Assembly: GCF_014385095.1 (NCBI RefSeq) | Contig: NZ_JACRTC010000004.1 | Location: 124,001-188,000, forward strand | Source of the DNA: Zongyangia hominis | Lineage (GTDB): Bacteria > Bacillota > Clostridia > Oscillospirales > Ruminococcaceae | Direction: 5' to 3' | Length of the DNA: 64,000 bases | Part shown: positions 49,093 through 58,273 of the stretch, piece by piece | Numbering within the stretch: the stretch's first letter is position 1 | Layout: each line of letters opens with the position of its first letter | Position numbers and translations under genes: made by a program | Notes under the pieces: generated by a model | What the model saw: only the letters and a program-made list of their open reading frames with translations | What the model was told of the DNA's origin: nothing | Databases searched by the model: none

Positions 49093-50429
49093 GAGTTGCG
49101 GATGTTTTTGATGATGTCCTCGATGGTCTCCTTGTAACGGGAGTTCTGTTCCATGTTCTTTTCCACCTGCTGGATGGCGTAGACGATGGTGGAGTGGTCC
49201 CGTCCGCCGAACTCCTCGCCGATGGAGGACATGGACATCTGGGTGATCTCCCGGACGATGTGGATGGCCACCTGGCGGGCGCTGGAGATGGGGGCGCTGC
49301 GCTTGTTGGAGCGGATGTCCGCCGCGGAGACGGAGAAGGTCCGGGCCACTTCGGAGATGATGCGTTCCACAGTCACGGGAACGGGCTGATTGTCGTTGAG
49401 GATGTCCCGGATGGCGTTTTGCGCGATGGAGATGGAGGGCGGCGTGTTGGCCAAGAGCTTATAGGCCTTAAGCTTCTTGACGGCGCCTTCCAACTGCCGG
49501 ATGTTGTTCTTAAGACGGTTGGCGATGTATTCCGCCACCTCGTCGGGAATTTCAATTTCTAAAAGCTGCGCCTTGCGCCGGATGATGGCGATTCTCGTCT
49601 CAAAATCCGGTGGCTGTACGTCGGCCAAAAGGCCCCACTCAAAGCGGGTGCGCAGCCGCTCTTCCAAGGTTTTGATCTCCTTGGGGGGGCGGTCGGATGT
49701 GAGGACGATCTGTTTTTCCGAGGTGTAGAGGGCCTCGAAGGTGTGGAAGAATTCCTCCTGGGTGCTCTCCTTGCCGCCGATAAACTGGATGTCGTCCACC
49801 AAGAGGACGTCGGCCTGGCGGTATTTGTTGTGGAAGTCCTGGGTGGTCTTGTTACCAATGGCTTCGATCAGCTCGTTGGTAAATTCCTCGCCCTTGACGT
49901 AGATGATGTTGGTGCCCGGCTTATTCTTGCGGATTTCCGCGCAGATGGCATAAAGCAGGTGGGTCTTGCCCAGGCCCGAGCCGCCGTAAATGAACAGCGG
50001 GTTGTAGGCTCCCGAGGGGTTGGCCGCTACCGCCAGGGAGGCGGCGTGGGCAAACTTGTTGGAGGGCCCGACGATGAAGGTGGAGAAGGTGTATTCATAG
50101 TCCCCGCCCTGGGCGCTGCGCTCCACTTCCTCCGGGGAGTAGGTGGAGAGCACCTTGGTGGCGGCCTCCGAGTCCACCTTGTCCTCATCACAGGTGATCT
50201 GGATGGTGACGGGGAAGCCCAGGACCTCCTCAAACGCCCGGTTTAAGAGGGCGGAATATTTTTGTTCAATGATGTTTTTTTGGAACTCGCTTCGTACATA
50301 GAGCTTTGCCACACCGTTGTCGAACCCCACCGGTTCAATACAGCTAATCCAAAGATCGTGGGCAACGGAAGAGATTTCGTTTTTACAATAATCGCTGACC
50401 AGTCCGAATACCTCTTTGAATGATTCCAT
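49089..50429 (-). CDS. dnaA: Chromosomal replication initiator DnaA
   Basis: A 446-aa AAA+ initiator. Domain I covers about 1-80, a short linker follows, Walker A is GGSGLGKT (149-156), Walker B LLVDDIQF, and domain IV has the box-recognition signature GGRDHSTIVYA (from 408). ATG at 50429 follows AGGGGGATTACTG. A SigA promoter and DnaA boxes in its leader suggest autoregulation. Its TAG is immediately followed by a dispersed palindromic repeat. Confidence 0.98.
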   Translation of the reverse strand: MESFKEVFGLVSDYCKNEISSVAHDLWISCIEPVGFDNGVAKLYVRSEFQKNIIEQKYSALLNRAFEEVLGFPVTIQITCDEDKVDSEAATKVLSTYSPEEVERSAQGGDYEYTFSTFIVGPSNKFAHAASLAVAANPSGAYNPLFIYGGSGLGKTHLLYAICAEIRKNKPGTNIIYVKGEEFTNELIEAIGNKTTQDFHNKYRQADVLLVDDIQFIGGKESTQEEFFHTFEALYTSEKQIVLTSDRPPKEIKTLEERLRTRFEWGLLADVQPPDFETRIAIIRRKAQLLEIEIPDEVAEYIANRLKNNIRQLEGAVKKLKAYKLLANTPPSISIAQNAIRDILNDNQPVPVTVERIISEVARTFSVSAADIRSNKRSAPISSARQVAIHIVREITQMSMSSIGEEFGGRDHSTIVYAIQQVEKNMEQNSRYKETIEDIIKNIRNS

Positions 50430-50479
50430 TTTGGCAGTAATCCCCCTAATAAAACAGCGGCTTCCTGGCTAGAAAGAAA

Positions 50480-50640
50480 GAATCCACAGAAAATGACGAT
50501 AGTCTGTGGAAAACCTGTTGAAACAGTGGAAAAGTCGCTGTAAAACTTTCTTGAAAACAAAAAAACGGATAAACTTATCCGGTCTTTATTGTAGCATATT
50601 TTGCGCTGACGATCAAGTTTTTCCACCGGCGAAAAATGTG
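50480..50640. other. DnaA-box cluster upstream of dnaA
   Basis: Box-like 9-mers: GAATCCACA (50480), TGTGGAAAA (50505-50513), AGTGGAAAA (50525-50533) and TTTTCCACC (50619-50627), around an inverted repeat CGGATAAACTTATCCG. Together with the dnaA-dnaN boxes this gives a bipartite oriC. From 50640 to 50970 the sequence is AT- and purine-rich, without a gene. Confidence 0.7.
50588..50616 (-). promoter_or_regulatory. Promoter of dnaA
   Basis: Minus strand TTGATC (50611-50616), 17 nt, TACAAT (50588-50593). DnaA boxes lie on both sides. Confidence 0.8.
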
Positions 50641-50973
50641 TTATTATATATAGGAAGTGATAAAAAATAGGCGCAGGCAATTTTTCCAGCGCGGGAAAGG
50701 CAGAAAATAGGAAAGATTGAAAAGGGCTTTGTTTTTTACAAGGGTTAATAAAAAAAACCGGGCGCAAAAAAAGAGCGGATGCGGGATTTAAAATAACCTA
50801 CTTACTTTTATATAAAAGAAAAACGGTCGTTAATCCGAGGGAAGCACTCCATATAGTGGGAAAAGAAAAGAAAATCCCACCAGAAGAGGGGGGAGGGCTG
50901 GAAAATCTGAGAAAAAGGGGAGGGAAGGGGACAGGAAAACTGGCTGAAAATGCGGATTTTCTGCGGTTTTATA

Positions 50974-51003
50974 TTGACATAACCGGGTTTCATCCTTTAT
51001 AAT
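50974..51003 (+). promoter_or_regulatory. Promoter of rpmH
   Basis: TTGACA (50974-50979), 18-nt spacer, TATAAT (50998-51003): both hexamers are perfect. Confidence 0.92.
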
Positions 51004-51044
51004 GTAACCTTGCAAGGTTTCGCCTCGAAAGGAGGGTACGGAGA

Positions 51045-51179
51045 ATGAAAAGAACTTATCAGCCGAAGAAAATTCATCGGGCAAAAGAGCACGGCTTCCG
51101 CAAGAGAATGGCGACCAAAAACGGCCGCAAAGTCCTCGCGCGCAGAAGAGCCAAAGGCAGAAAGCAGCTCTCCTACTAA
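51045..51179 (+). CDS. rpmH: 50S ribosomal protein L34
   Basis: A 44-aa, very basic ribosomal protein: [20 protein letters not shown] at the start and the typical [17 protein letters not shown] end. ATG at 51045 has AAAGGAGGG upstream and a consensus promoter. It is the first gene of the rightward arm. Unusually, a terminator-like hairpin and a repeat block separate it from rnpA, which normally follows closely. Confidence 0.98.
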   Translation: MKRTYQPKKIHRAKEHGFRKRMATKNGRKVLARRRAKGRKQLSY

Positions 51180-51183
51180 TCAT

Positions 51184-51217
51184 AAGGGCCACAGCCATTG
51201 TGGTCTTTCTTTTTACC
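51184..51217 (+). terminator. Terminator-like hairpin after rpmH
   Basis: GGCCACA/TGTGGTC stem followed by TTTCTTTTT, 5 nt past the rpmH stop. It may attenuate read-through into rnpA. Confidence 0.65.
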
Positions 51218-51492
51218 ACCACCTGCCGGTGGAGGATGCCGCGGCGGGCGCCAGCTACCGCTGGGGGGTGCCGCGCTGTGGAGCGACGGTAACTTAAACG
51301 CGAGTGTCGCGGCAATGGTGCGATGAAAGCCAAAAGCGCGTCAACCCGCGCCGGAAGGCGCCGCGGCGGTGATTTGACAAAGCTTTGGGCGCGTCAACCC
51401 GCGCCGGAAGGCGCCGCAGCGGTGATTTGGACAAAGCCAAGGACGCGTCCTGCCCGCCGCAGGCGCATCCTCGCCGGTAGGCGCGCGGGAGG
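51217..51492. repeat. Dispersed repeat block between rpmH and rnpA
   Basis: It starts with CCACCTGCCGGTGG and GCCAGCTACCGCTGGGG. Cores in reverse orientation follow, with GCGCGTCAACCCGCGCCGG repeated at 51336 and 51389 (period 53). It ends with CGCCGGTAGGCG just before the rnpA ribosome binding site. Confidence 0.88.
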
Positions 51493-51499
51493 AGTAGGA

Positions 51500-51847
51500 A
51501 TGCAGCATACCCAAATGCTCAATGAAAACAGGGATTTCCGGCGTCTTTACAGCCGGGGAAAGTCCAAGGCGGGCAGTGTGCTCGTCACCTATTGCATGAA
51601 AAGCCGGCGGGGCTATAACCGCATCGGCATCACGACCAGTAAAAAAATTGGAAATGCCGTCCAGCGCAACCGGGCCAGGCGGGTGATTAAAGAGGCGTAC
51701 CGTCTATTGGAAGAAGAGGTAAGCCCGTCTTGGGATATTTGTTTTGTTGCGCGGGGCAAAACTTGCCGGGTTCCCATGGGACAAGTCAAAAAGATGATGC
51801 GCGATCAACTGGGGGCCATTGGCGCGGTGAAAAAAACGCATGTTTAA
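51500..51847 (+). CDS. rnpA: Ribonuclease P protein component
   Basis: A 115-aa basic protein that assists the RNase P RNA in tRNA 5' maturation. The signature [13 protein letters not shown] is present in the centre, after [19 protein letters not shown] at 51500 follows GGGAGGAGTAGG. A longer open frame upstream translates the repeat block and is not real. It overlaps yidD by 8 nt. Confidence 0.96.
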   Translation: MQHTQMLNENRDFRRLYSRGKSKAGSVLVTYCMKSRRGYNRIGITTSKKIGNAVQRNRARRVIKEAYRLLEEEVSPSWDICFVARGKTCRVPMGQVKKMMRDQLGAIGAVKKTHV

Positions 51848-52121
51848 AAAATGCATGGTGGGACTCATCCACCTCTACCAAAAATTTATTTCCCCCTTAA
51901 AACCTGCCTGCTGCAGGTTTTATCCGACCTGTTCTTCCTACGCGGTGGAAGCGATTTCACGGTTCGGCGTAGTGAGGGGCGGGCTCCTTGCATTTTACCG
52001 GCTGCTGCGATGCCAGCCGTTGTGCAGGGGCGGGTATGACCCGGTGCCGGAAAAATTCACCTTCCGGCGGCAGACCACGGTCAAAAAACCCCATGGCGCC
52101 TCTGAGGAGGCCGCTTTATAG
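51840..52121 (+). CDS. yidD: Membrane protein insertion efficiency factor YidD
   Basis: A 93-aa amphipathic protein. [20 protein letters not shown] and SSYAVEAI (in the first 40 residues), plus [17 protein letters not shown], are the family hallmarks, with the three conserved Cys. It starts within the end of rnpA (8-nt overlap) and precedes yidC, the conserved order. Confidence 0.95.
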   Translation: MFKKCMVGLIHLYQKFISPLKPACCRFYPTCSSYAVEAISRFGVVRGGLLAFYRLLRCQPLCRGGYDPVPEKFTFRRQTTVKKPHGASEEAAL

Positions 52122-52189
52122 GAAAGACATACAGGCTCAAAAACATCAGAAATCGCGCGGCATGAGCCTGGTTTGGAGGAACAACACGA

Positions 52190-53311
52190 ATGAATTTTCT
52201 CTATTCGATTTTTGGCGTGCCCTTGGGGTATATCCTGTGGGCCTGTTACGCGGTAGTAAAGAATTACGGCGTTGCCCTGATTATTTTTACCCTGCTCACC
52301 AAACTCTTGCTGTTGCCGTTGTCCATTAAACAGCAAAAGTCCACGGTCAAGATGGCTTTGTTCCAGCCCAAAATAGCGGAACTGCAAAAAAAATACGGAA
52401 ATAACAAGCAAAAATATCAGGAAGAACTCATGGCGCTCTATGAGAAGGAGCATTACAGCCCCACGGCGGGCTGCCTGCCCATGCTCATTCAGCTCCCCAT
52501 CCTATTTGGCTTGATTGACGTCATATACCGGCCTCTGACCCATATCCTCCACCTTTCGGGGGATGTGATCACCAGTCTCACCACCATCGCGCAGGGAACC
52601 GGCCAGGCGATCAGCTCTTACAGCCCCCAGATCAGTATCCTCAATATTTTCCATACCAATCCCCAGGCTTTTGCCTCGGTGGGCGCGGAGATTACGGACA
52701 AGCTCTCCTCGGTGAGCCTCAATTTCCTGGGTATCAACCTGGGCAGCCAGCCCACCTGGGCGTTCAATGTGCTCATCCTCATCCCCATCCTCTCCGGCCT
52801 GACAGCCCTGCTTTCCTCCATTATCATGATGCGGGCCAACGCCCCCATGACCGAAGGACAGGCGGGCAGCGGCATGACCAAGGGCATGATGTTCATCATG
52901 CCGATCTTCTCGGTCATCATTGCATTCCAGGTGCCGGCCGGCGTCGGCTTGTACTGGATTCTTTCCAATATTCTGCAAACGATCCAGTCTCTGATCCTCA
53001 ATAAGATTTACAATCCACGGGAAATGATCGCCGCGGCCAAAGCCAAGGAAGAGGAAGAAAAGGAACGCAAGCGTTTGGAGCGCCTAGAGGCGCGCAAGCG
53101 GGCGGCGGAAGAAGCGGCAAAATATCAAAACGAGAACGCCAAGAAGAACAAGAATAAAAACGCCAAACCCTTGAAGGTGGAAGAATTCCTCAGTGACGAA
53201 GAGCTCACCCAAAAGGAAATCAACCGCCGGAAGCTGGCGGAAGCCAGAAGGCGGGACGCGGAAAAATACGGTGAAGAGTACGTGGAAGTGACCGACGAGG
53301 ACCTCAAATAA
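52190..53311 (+). CDS. yidC: Membrane protein insertase YidC/Oxa1
   Basis: A 373-aa insertase that places proteins in the membrane alone or with Sec. Hydrophobic segments lie near 5-45, then the coiled-coil cytoplasmic loop (QQKSTVKMALFQPKIAELQ), then further segments around 90-120, 195-220 and 240-270, and a long Lys/Glu-rich cytoplasmic tail (about 280-373). No lipobox is visible, unlike Bacillus SpoIIIJ. ATG at 52190 has GGAGG 10 nt upstream. Confidence 0.95.
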   Translation: MNFLYSIFGVPLGYILWACYAVVKNYGVALIIFTLLTKLLLLPLSIKQQKSTVKMALFQPKIAELQKKYGNNKQKYQEELMALYEKEHYSPTAGCLPMLIQLPILFGLIDVIYRPLTHILHLSGDVITSLTTIAQGTGQAISSYSPQISILNIFHTNPQAFASVGAEITDKLSSVSLNFLGINLGSQPTWAFNVLILIPILSGLTALLSSIIMMRANAPMTEGQAGSGMTKGMMFIMPIFSVIIAFQVPAGVGLYWILSNILQTIQSLILNKIYNPREMIAAAKAKEEEEKERKRLERLEARKRAAEEAAKYQNENAKKNKNKNAKPLKVEEFLSDEELTQKEINRRKLAEARRRDAEKYGEEYVEVTDEDLK

Positions 53312-53363
53312 TTGTGGGAAACGGGTCGGTAGAATAACAGGGGGACTCCCTGAGGAAGAGGAG

Positions 53364-54248
53364 ATGCAAAAGGTGGTACGAGAGATTGAAATGACAGGCA
53401 GAACTGTCGACGAGGCCGTCACCCTGGCATGCGAGAGCCTGGGCGTTGAAAGAGACGACGTGGAAATCGAAATTATCGATCTGCCCAAAAAGGGTTTCTT
53501 TGGACTGAAAAACACGCCCGCCAAAGTCAAAGTGACCCATAAGGCATCCAAATCCCAGCTGGCGGTGGATTATGTCACCGAAGTGCTGGGCCATATGGGG
53601 CTTACCAATGTGAAGATCGACGTCAAGGAAGAGGAAGAAAGCGCTACTTTGGTGCTGGAAGGCGAAGGACTGGGCCTGATCATCGGGCGCCGGGGCGAGA
53701 CGCTGGACGCGCTGCAATATCTGGCGGGACTCGTCGCCAACCGGGGCGAGGGTAGCTACTTTAGAATCACCCTCGACAGCGGCAATTATCGGGAGAAACG
53801 GGAAAAGACCCTGGAACAGTTGGCGCTTAAAATTGCCAATACCGCTGTCAAAACCGGCCGCAGCACCACCCTCGAGCCCATGAACCCCTATGAGCGTCGC
53901 ATCATCCATTCCGCGGTACAGCAGGTGGAGGGCGCCACTTCCTCCTCCATTGGGGAGGAACCCAACCGCCGGGTGGTCATCAGCTCCAAAAACCCCCGCC
54001 CGCCCCGCTATAACAACAACCGGGATCGTGGTCCCCGGACCGACCGTGGAGGAGACCGCGGCGGCCGGGGCGGTTACAATAAGCGCCCCTATAACAAAGA
54101 GGGACGGCCTCCCCGCCGGGACAACCGCGACGGCCGCCCGCCCAGAGAGAACCGGACGGTGACGCCTGACCCGAACAAGGTGAGAGCCAACCCGCCCAAG
54201 GAGGCCGAGGGAGCGCCCCTGTTCGGCAAGATTACGCTGGACGACTAA
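53364..54248 (+). CDS. jag: RNA-binding protein Jag (KhpB)
   Basis: A 294-aa protein with a Jag N-domain (about 1-50, with LPKKGFFGLKNTPAKV), a KH domain (GLIIGRRGETLDALQYLAG at about 110-130) and an R3H domain (MNPYERRIIH). Beyond residue 205 it has an unusual Arg/Gly/Pro/Asn-rich extension of about 90 residues that looks disordered and RGG-like. It probably binds RNA with KhpA and affects cell wall synthesis. ATG at 53364 follows GAGGAAGAGGAG. A terminator follows. Confidence 0.92.
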   Translation: MQKVVREIEMTGRTVDEAVTLACESLGVERDDVEIEIIDLPKKGFFGLKNTPAKVKVTHKASKSQLAVDYVTEVLGHMGLTNVKIDVKEEEESATLVLEGEGLGLIIGRRGETLDALQYLAGLVANRGEGSYFRITLDSGNYREKREKTLEQLALKIANTAVKTGRSTTLEPMNPYERRIIHSAVQQVEGATSSSIGEEPNRRVVISSKNPRPPRYNNNRDRGPRTDRGGDRGGRGGYNKRPYNKEGRPPRRDNRDGRPPRENRTVTPDPNKVRANPPKEAEGAPLFGKITLDD

Positions 54249-54283
54249 GGTCTTTGGAAGCGGGCCAATGGAAGAAAGAATAG

Positions 54284-54323
54284 ACGAAAGGGGTTTCTTG
54301 AAAGAGAAATCCCTTTTTTTGTG
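54284..54323 (+). terminator. Terminator after jag
   Basis: AAGGGGTTTCT...AGAAATCCCTTT hairpin (loop TGAA region) with a seven-T run. Confidence 0.85.
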
Positions 54324-54375
54324 GTAATTTTCCACCAAGGGAACAGCCGCTAGTGGAAAAAAGAGGAGGGATTAT

Positions 54376-55743
54376 ATGGAGACAGCCACCATTGCAGCCA
54401 TAGCAACGCCTTTGGGCGTGGGCGGCATCGGCACCATCCGGGTGTCGGGGCCGGGGGCCCGGGAGATCACGGCCCGGGTGTTTCGCTCGGCGCTGGGGGA
54501 TGATCTGAGAAAAATGGAGGGATACCGGGCCACCTTCGGCCATGTCTTTGACGAGGCGGGAGAATTTGACGAGGCCGTGGTCCTCCTCTTTGCCGCCCCC
54601 CGCAGCTTTACCGGCGAGGATGTGGCGGAAATTTCCTGCCACGGCGGCGTCTACCTCCTAGAGCGGCTCTTGTCCGCCCTGGTGCGCGCGGGCGCCCGTC
54701 CCGCCCAGGCCGGGGAGTTTACCAAACGCGCCTTTTTAAACGGAAAGCTGGACCTCACCCGGGCCGAAGCGGTGGCGGATCTCATCGGCGCCCAGGGCCG
54801 GCAGGCGGCCGCCTCCGCCCTGGCGGCCAAGGAGGGCGCGCTCTACCGGAAGAGCCGGGAGATCTGCGACAGCCTGGTGGCGCTCGCTTCCCATCTCTCC
54901 GCCTGGATCGACTATCCCGAGGAGGATGTGGAGGATGTGGAGGGGGAAAGCCTTCTTTCCGAGCTCACCGCCATCGGGGAGGGACTGACTGCCCTCTCCG
55001 CCACCTTTGAGACGGGGCACTTACTCCGGGAAGGGATCCCCACCGCCATTGTGGGGCGACCCAACGTGGGCAAGTCCACCATCATGAATATGCTCTCCGG
55101 CACCCAAAACAGCATTGTCACCCCCATCCCCGGCACCACCCGGGACGTGGTGGAAGATCAGGTGGCGGTGGACGGTATGGTTCTCCGTCTCGCCGATACG
55201 GCGGGTATCCGGGATACCGACGACCCGGTGGAACGGCTGGGTGTGGAGCGGGCCAGGGCTCGCATCGACCAGGCCGCGTTGGTGCTGGCGGTCTTTGACG
55301 CCTCCGAGGCCCTCACGGATGATGACCGGTCCATCATCGCCCAATGCGGGGAAAAACCCGCCATTGCGGTCATCAACAAGCGAGATTTGGAACAAAAGAT
55401 AGACGAAACGTATATTAAAGATAAATTTAAACATATTGTATATACTTCTGCCCAAATGGGGGAGGGGCAACAGGAGCTGAGCGCCGCCATCCGCCGGGTG
55501 ATGCGGCTCGAGCATCTGGACCCCAGCGCCCCGATGGTAGCCAATGAGCGGCAGCGGGACTGTGTGCTGCGGGCGGGCGCCGCCGTGGAGAGCGCGGTGG
55601 AAGCGCTTCGGATGGCGTTTACATTGGACGCCGTGGACGTCTGTGTGGAGGACGCCATCTCCTGTCTCATGGAGCTCACCGGGGAGCGCGCCTCCGAGGC
55701 CGTGGTGGAGCAGGTCTTCTCCCGCTTCTGTGTGGGCAAGTGA
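54376..55743 (+). CDS. mnmE: tRNA modification GTPase MnmE
   Basis: A 455-aa GTPase that, with MnmG, installs the 5-carboxymethylaminomethyl group on wobble U34. The tetrahydrofolate-binding N-domain is followed by an inserted G-domain with Walker A GRPNVGKS (from 227), DTAG switch II and NKRD, and by the invariant C-terminal CVGK. ATG at 54376 follows AGAGGAGG. The repeat array begins directly after its stop codon. Confidence 0.97.
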   Translation: METATIAAIATPLGVGGIGTIRVSGPGAREITARVFRSALGDDLRKMEGYRATFGHVFDEAGEFDEAVVLLFAAPRSFTGEDVAEISCHGGVYLLERLLSALVRAGARPAQAGEFTKRAFLNGKLDLTRAEAVADLIGAQGRQAAASALAAKEGALYRKSREICDSLVALASHLSAWIDYPEEDVEDVEGESLLSELTAIGEGLTALSATFETGHLLREGIPTAIVGRPNVGKSTIMNMLSGTQNSIVTPIPGTTRDVVEDQVAVDGMVLRLADTAGIRDTDDPVERLGVERARARIDQAALVLAVFDASEALTDDDRSIIAQCGEKPAIAVINKRDLEQKIDETYIKDKFKHIVYTSAQMGEGQQELSAAIRRVMRLEHLDPSAPMVANERQRDCVLRAGAAVESAVEALRMAFTLDAVDVCVEDAISCLMELTGERASEAVVEQVFSRFCVGK

Positions 55744-55744
55744 C

Positions 55745-56205
55745 CTCCGCCCCACCTACCGGTGGGGGACATCGCGCTGTAGCTGCTTCGCGACGGCATC
55801 GCGGGCCACGCGGCGCTAGTCTGCAGAAAATCTCGGTCGCGTCCTGCTCGCCGCAGGCGCGCCACCTGCCGGTGGGGGCATCGCGCTTTAGCTGCTTCGC
55901 GACGGAGCGCGGGCCACGCGGCGATAGTCTGCAGAAAATCTCGGTCGCGTCTTGCTCGCCGCAGGCGCCCCACCTACCGGTGGGGGACATCGCGCTGTAG
56001 CTGCTTCGCGACGGCAGCGCGGGCCACGCGGCGATAGTCTGCAGAAAATCTCGGTCGCGTCCTGCTCGCTGCAGGCGTACCACCTGCCGGTGGGGGACAT
56101 CGCGCTGTAGCTGCTTCGCGACGGCATCGCGGGCCGCGCGGCGATAGTCTGCAGAAAATCTCGGTTCCGTCCTGCTCGCCGCAGGCGTGCCGCCTGCCGC
56201 TGAGT
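55745..56205. repeat. 110-bp tandem array, four units, between mnmE and mnmG
   Basis: Units start at 55752, 55862, 55970 and 56080, with a fifth partial at 56190 (spacing 108-110). Each begins with the palindrome CCACCTRCCGGTGG and contains CTGCAGAAAATCTCGG within an inverted copy of the core module. Spacing is not a multiple of three, and no unique spacers exist. Confidence 0.93.
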
Positions 56206-56380
56206 TCCCCATCTTTTCCACTTTTTCTTTGGCAACGGTGGAATATTGAAGGCGGAAACAACGCCTTTGGAACGGTGCTTATATTTTCATAAGCGTGGTC
56301 TTGAACCTGCTTGGGGTGGATATCGGCGGGTGGCTGGCCAGACAGCTGCAAAAGGAAGAAAATAAAGGAGGAAGAAAACC

Positions 56381-58273
56381 ATGGAATATAGGGCGGACCG
56401 GTACGATGTGGCCGTGGTGGGCGCGGGTCACGCGGGAGTGGAGGCGGCCTTGGCCGCCGCGCGCTTGGGCGCCAAGACAATCCTATTTACCATCACCTTG
56501 GACGGCATCGCCAACATGCCCTGCAACCCCTCCATCGGCGGCACGGCCAAGGGCCATCTGGTCTGTGAACTGGACGCCTTGGGCGGGGAGATGGGGAAGG
56601 CGGCGGACGCCACCTTCCTCCAAAGCCGGATGCTCAACCGGGGCAAGGGGCCCGCGGTTCACTCCCTGCGGGTCCAGTCGGACCGGGAGCGCTACCACGT
56701 CTATATGAAGCGGGCGGTGGAATCCCAGCCAGGCCTTGACATCAAGCAGGCGGAAATCGTGGAAGTCCGGGCAAAGGAGGGCCGCATCCGTGAGGTGGTG
56801 ACGGCTCTGGGAGCGGTGTACGAGGTGGGGGCCTGCATCCTGGCCACCGGCACCTATTTAAAGGGCAAAATCTTCGTGGGAGACGTGGCCTATGAGTCGG
56901 GCCCCGACGGTACCCACGCGGCAAACCGGCTCAGCGAGAGTCTGCGGGCCCTGGGGCTGGAACTGCGGCGCTTTAAGACGGGCACCCCCGCCCGGGTCCA
57001 CGAGGATTCCATCGACTACACTCAGCTGGAGGAGCAGGGCGGGGACGAGCCCATTACCCCCTTCTCCTTTGAGACGACGGGGGAGCTTATAAACCAAAAG
57101 GTCTGCCACATCGCCTATACCAACGAGAGGACCCACCAGGTGATTCGAGACAACATTCACCGCTCCCCCCTCTATGGGGGCAAGATTGAGGGCATCGGTC
57201 CCCGGTACTGCCCCAGTATCGAGGACAAAGTGATGCGCTTTGCGGACAAGCCCCGGCATCAGCTTTTCATCGAGCCCATGGGGGGAGAAACAAAGGAGAT
57301 GTATCTCCAAGGCATGTCCAGCTCCCTGCCCGAGGATGTGCAGATCGCCATGTACCGCACCATCCGGGGCTTGGAAAACGTGAAGATCATGCGCAACGCC
57401 TACGCCATCGAATATGACTGCTGTAACCCCCTGGACCTGCTGCCCTCCCTGGAATTTATCCGGGTGCGGGGGCTCTATGGAGCGGGGCAGTTTAACGGCA
57501 CCAGCGGGTATGAGGAGGCGGCGGCCCAGGGCCTCATCGCCGGCATCAACGCCGCCCGCAGCATCCGAGGCCGGGAGCCGGTCATCTTGGATCGGGCCTC
57601 CTCCTATATCGGGACCCTCATCGACGATCTGTGCACCAAGGGGTGCATGGACCCCTACCGCATGATGACTTCCCGCAGCGAATACAGGCTCCTCCTGCGG
57701 CAGGATAACGCCGACGCGAGACTCACCCCCCTGGGCCATGAAATCGGGCTTATCAGCGACGAGCGGTATGAACGATTCCTGCAAAAGGAGCGGCAGATTG
57801 CAGAGGAAATCCGGCGGCTCGAAAAGACGAGCGTTCCTCCTTCCGACAGCCTCAACGCCTTGCTTGTTTCACATGAAACAGCCCCCCTCAAAACGGGGGG
57901 GAAGCTGGCGGACCTCATCCGCCGGCCCCAGATTGGCTATGGGGATTTGGCCCCCTTTGACCCGGAGCGGCCGGAACTTCCCCGGGCCGTGCGGGAGCGG
58001 GTGGAAGTGGAGATTAAATACGAGGGGTACATCAAAAAGCAGCAGGCCCAGGTGGAGCAGATGCGGCGGCTGGAGCGGAAGCCTTTGCCCCAGGACATCG
58101 ACTACCGGACCATTGCCGGGCTGCGGCTGGAGGCCCAGGAGAAGCTCAACCGGGTGCGGCCCCTCAACCTGGGGCAGGCCTCCCGCATCTCCGGGGTGAA
58201 TCCGGCGGACATCTCGGTGCTGCTCATCTGGCTCGGACAGCAAAACCGGAAAGGGGGAGCGCAGGATGATTGA
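56381..58273 (+). CDS. mnmG: tRNA U34 carboxymethylaminomethyl synthase MnmG (GidA)
   Basis: A 630-aa FAD enzyme, partner of MnmE. The FAD-binding VVGAGHAGVEA motif is at 12-22, with NPSIGGTAKGH and a GTYLKG segment following. ATG at 56381 has AAAGGAGG upstream. A parS-like 16-mer lies within its coding sequence at 57865-57880. It overlaps rsmG by 8 nt. The usual close linkage to mnmE is broken by 637 bp with a repeat array. Confidence 0.97.
   Translation: MEYRADRYDVAVVGAGHAGVEAALAAARLGAKTILFTITLDGIANMPCNPSIGGTAKGHLVCELDALGGEMGKAADATFLQSRMLNRGKGPAVHSLRVQSDRERYHVYMKRAVESQPGLDIKQAEIVEVRAKEGRIREVVTALGAVYEVGACILATGTYLKGKIFVGDVAYESGPDGTHAANRLSESLRALGLELRRFKTGTPARVHEDSIDYTQLEEQGGDEPITPFSFETTGELINQKVCHIAYTNERTHQVIRDNIHRSPLYGGKIEGIGPRYCPSIEDKVMRFADKPRHQLFIEPMGGETKEMYLQGMSSSLPEDVQIAMYRTIRGLENVKIMRNAYAIEYDCCNPLDLLPSLEFIRVRGLYGAGQFNGTSGYEEAAAQGLIAGINAARSIRGREPVILDRASSYIGTLIDDLCTKGCMDPYRMMTSRSEYRLLLRQDNADARLTPLGHEIGLISDERYERFLQKERQIAEEIRRLEKTSVPPSDSLNALLVSHETAPLKTGGKLADLIRRPQIGYGDLAPFDPERPELPRAVRERVEVEIKYEGYIKKQQAQVEQMRRLERKPLPQDIDYRTIAGLRLEAQEKLNRVRPLNLGQASRISGVNPADISVLLIWLGQQNRKGGAQDD
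57865..57880. promoter_or_regulatory. parS-like site within mnmG
   Basis: TGTTTCACATGAAACA, one centre base away from the consensus parS TGTTNCACGTGAAACA. Identical to the sites at 60158 and 60203. Confidence 0.75.

Noticed and set aside
51323..51499. N-terminal extension of rnpA (59 codons)
   Set aside because: It translates the dispersed repeat; the ATG at 51500 has the good ribosome binding site and gives the usual RnpA length.
55676..56480. Repetitive open frames across the 110-bp array
   Set aside because: Unit length is not a multiple of three, so each unit is read in a different phase; the same motif appears in different frames, which fits non-coding DNA.
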